Of a stretch of DNA of 6,530 nucleotides, positions 5,204 to 6,530 are shown one piece after another. Both the position numbers and the translations under genes were made by a program. Below the pieces are notes generated by a model. It saw nothing but the letters and a program-made list of their open reading frames with translations, searched no databases and was not told the origin of the DNA. The DNA lies in the NCBI GenBank assembly GCA_013314795.1, contig JABUEZ010000123.1:1-6530 (forward strand), given 5' to 3'. The stretch's first letter is position 1. Each line of letters opens with the position of its first letter. This stretch comes from Candidatus Profundicultor aquiphilus (GTDB lineage: Bacteria; Atribacterota; Atribacteria; Atribacterales; Caldatribacteriaceae).

Positions 5204-6530
5204 GTGATTGTCCTGGGCAGAAAATGGATTGGGCGTGGCATTCTGGGGATAGTGTTCGGTCTGGAAATCGTATTGGCGGGAAGTGGGGTAGGGGCTCGAA
5301 CGGTTTGGCGGGAGATGGCCACGCCCCATTTCCGGGTGATTTTCCCGGAAACCATGCGAGAGAGTGCCCAAAAAGTGGCGGATATTGCCGAAGAACTCCT
5401 CCCACAGGTGGAAGCATTTTTGCAGGCTCACCTTGATTTCCAGCCGGCGATTGTGCTGAGTGGGGATTCCGACATCCCGGAAGGGTATACCGATCCCCTG
5501 AGGGGAGCGATTCACCTTACGATAGCCCAACCCTATGAAATTCTTTCTAACGGAACCGCTTTTGGGGAGTGGGTACGCATGGTTCTGGCCCATGAACTCA
5601 CTCACCTGGTACATCTGGGAGCGGTGGGGGAAAACCTGGAATGGTTGCGGTCCCTTCTGGGGTATGTGGTTCTTCCCAATGTCATTCAGCCCTTCTGGGT
5701 GTGGGAGGGATATGCCATGTACGGAGAGGGGATGCTCACGGGAAGAGGAGTGAAGAATCCCTTCTATGCCATGGTTCTGCGCACCCAGGCGCTCTCAGGG
5801 GGGTTATTGCCTCATTATCTTCTTCGGGGATACAGTTTCTCCAGAAAATGGCCTGGTCGGTTGAATGTCTATATTTATGGGGCAAGTCTAATCGAGTATA
5901 TTGCTCAGGCTTTTGGGGAGGAGAAACTTGCCGAATTGAGTCGGCGGCGAAGCGAGAGTATCAGCCTTTTTGGGTTTGACCGGGCCGTTCAGGATACACT
6001 GGGGATCTCCGTGGAAGAGTTGTGGAACCGCTGGAGAGAAACGGTGGAGAATCAGGCATATGATGACCTGAAACGGGTTACGGCAGCCGGCCTTTCGCCG
6101 GTTACAGAATGCACCTCGGAAGGCTATGCCACAGGTGGTGTGGCCCTTTCTCCCGATGGATTGCACCTTGTTTATGCCCTTTCCCATCCAGATTTCCGTC
6201 CGGGGTTGCGGTGGAAGGATTTACGCACCGGGGAAAAGGAATTGCTCGTCCGGGGTTCGATTATCGGCCGACCGGTTTTTTCCCCTGATGGAGAGAAGCT
6301 GGTTTACGCCAAAATTGCCCGGGATCGCAAAACTTCCTATGGTGACCTCTACCTGTATGATCTAAAGAGGAAGAAAGAGCAACGTCTCACGGTTCGGGAG
6401 CGAGCCTTCAGCCCCGTTTTTTGGGGGGAGAAGATCCTCTTCTTGCGGCGGAACCGTTTCCCGGAGGGAGTATTTGCCCTCGATGTGGAAAGTGGAGTAA
6501 TCCAGCCTGTTTTTGAGTTTGACCAGGATT
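5204..6530 (+). CDS. Exported HExxH metalloprotease (peptidase MA-like) with TolB-type propeller repeats; truncated by the window
   Basis: The frame is open from GTG 5204 to the right edge, giving 442 codons without a stop. AAAGGGAGG (5193-5201) precedes the start at unusually short spacing, so the exact start is uncertain. The N-terminus has basic residues (RKWIGR) then a hydrophobic run of about 20 residues ending near VGA at about 31-33, a probable signal peptide. HELTH at 130-134 provides two zinc ligands and the catalytic Glu, and E168 in VWEGYAMYGEG is a good third ligand, giving a gluzincin layout as in peptidase MA-like domains. From about residue 305, repeats around SPDG (316 and 360) with LVYA strands match TolB/WD40-like beta-propeller blades. 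The likely role is cleavage of or binding to an extracytoplasmic protein; the substrate is unknown. It is divergent from the Fe-S gene, and the propeller is incomplete here. Confidence 0.88.
   Translation, partial: MIVLGRKWIGRGILGIVFGLEIVLAGSGVGARTVWREMATPHFRVIFPETMRESAQKVADIAEELLPQVEAFLQAHLDFQPAIVLSGDSDIPEGYTDPLRGAIHLTIAQPYEILSNGTAFGEWVRMVLAHELTHLVHLGAVGENLEWLRSLLGYVVLPNVIQPFWVWEGYAMYGEGMLTGRGVKNPFYAMVLRTQALSGGLLPHYLLRGYSFSRKWPGRLNVYIYGASLIEYIAQAFGEEKLAELSRRRSESISLFGFDRAVQDTLGISVEELWNRWRETVENQAYDDLKRVTAAGLSPVTECTSEGYATGGVALSPDGLHLVYALSHPDFRPGLRWKDLRTGEKELLVRGSIIGRPVFSPDGEKLVYAKIARDRKTSYGDLYLYDLKRKKEQRLTVRERAFSPVFWGEKILFLRRNRFPEGVFALDVESGVIQPVFEFDQD

Noticed and set aside
5132..5614. A 160-codon minus-strand frame opposite the metalloprotease
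   Set aside because: It is a mirror of the protease coding sequence, without ribosome site or recognisable motif, and would cross the intergenic palindrome and promoters.
1..6530. CRISPR arrays, tRNA or rRNA genes, insertion sequences or phage genes
   Set aside because: I saw no regularly spaced direct repeats, no cloverleaf or rRNA-like segments, no transposase motifs and no terminal inverted repeats with target duplication.

Overview
The window is 6.5 kb of bacterial DNA of moderate, slightly GC-rich composition. It has strong Shine-Dalgarno sites, tightly packed genes, consensus sigma-70/A-type promoters and a T-box leader. T-boxes, oxygen-sensitive Fe-S proteins, a radical SAM enzyme and an anaerobe-type homocysteine pathway together suggest a strict anaerobe, either Firmicutes-like or from a deep-branching thermophilic anaerobe phylum. 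The phylum cannot be fixed from sequence inspection alone.

Layout. (1) Positions 1-674, minus strand: the N-terminal 224 codons of a zinc-dependent alcohol dehydrogenase, cut by the window edge. (2) Positions 675-1096: a divergent control region. It holds a weak promoter and a hairpin for the dehydrogenase, then a perfect TTGACA-17-TATAAT promoter and a complete T-box riboswitch ending in an intrinsic terminator, both reading rightward. (3) Positions 1097-4531, plus strand: a four-gene operon. It encodes a HcyBio-family (COG1900/DUF39) protein, a NIL-domain plus 2[4Fe-4S] ferredoxin protein, a UPF0280 (COG2122) protein and a radical SAM protein. The genes overlap or lie within 8 bp of each other. 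(4) Positions 4511-5116, minus strand: an Fe-S protein whose 3' end overlaps the radical SAM gene tail to tail by 21 bp. (5) Positions 5117-5203: a short divergent region with a perfect 22-bp palindrome on the -10 element of the Fe-S gene. (6) Positions 5204-6530, plus strand: an exported HExxH metalloprotease joined to TolB-like propeller repeats, running off the window.

The central story is the T-box operon. The first three genes match families implicated, in methanogens, in making homocysteine directly from aspartate semialdehyde and sulfide. By codon and position the T-box specifier reads AUG (Met), and the antiterminator UGGU fits a tRNA with an A73 discriminator. The leader therefore appears to sense uncharged tRNA-Met and switch on homocysteine (hence methionine) synthesis. 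This regulatory logic supports the assigned function and makes the fourth gene, an uncharacterised radical SAM protein, a candidate new participant in, or dependant of, the pathway.
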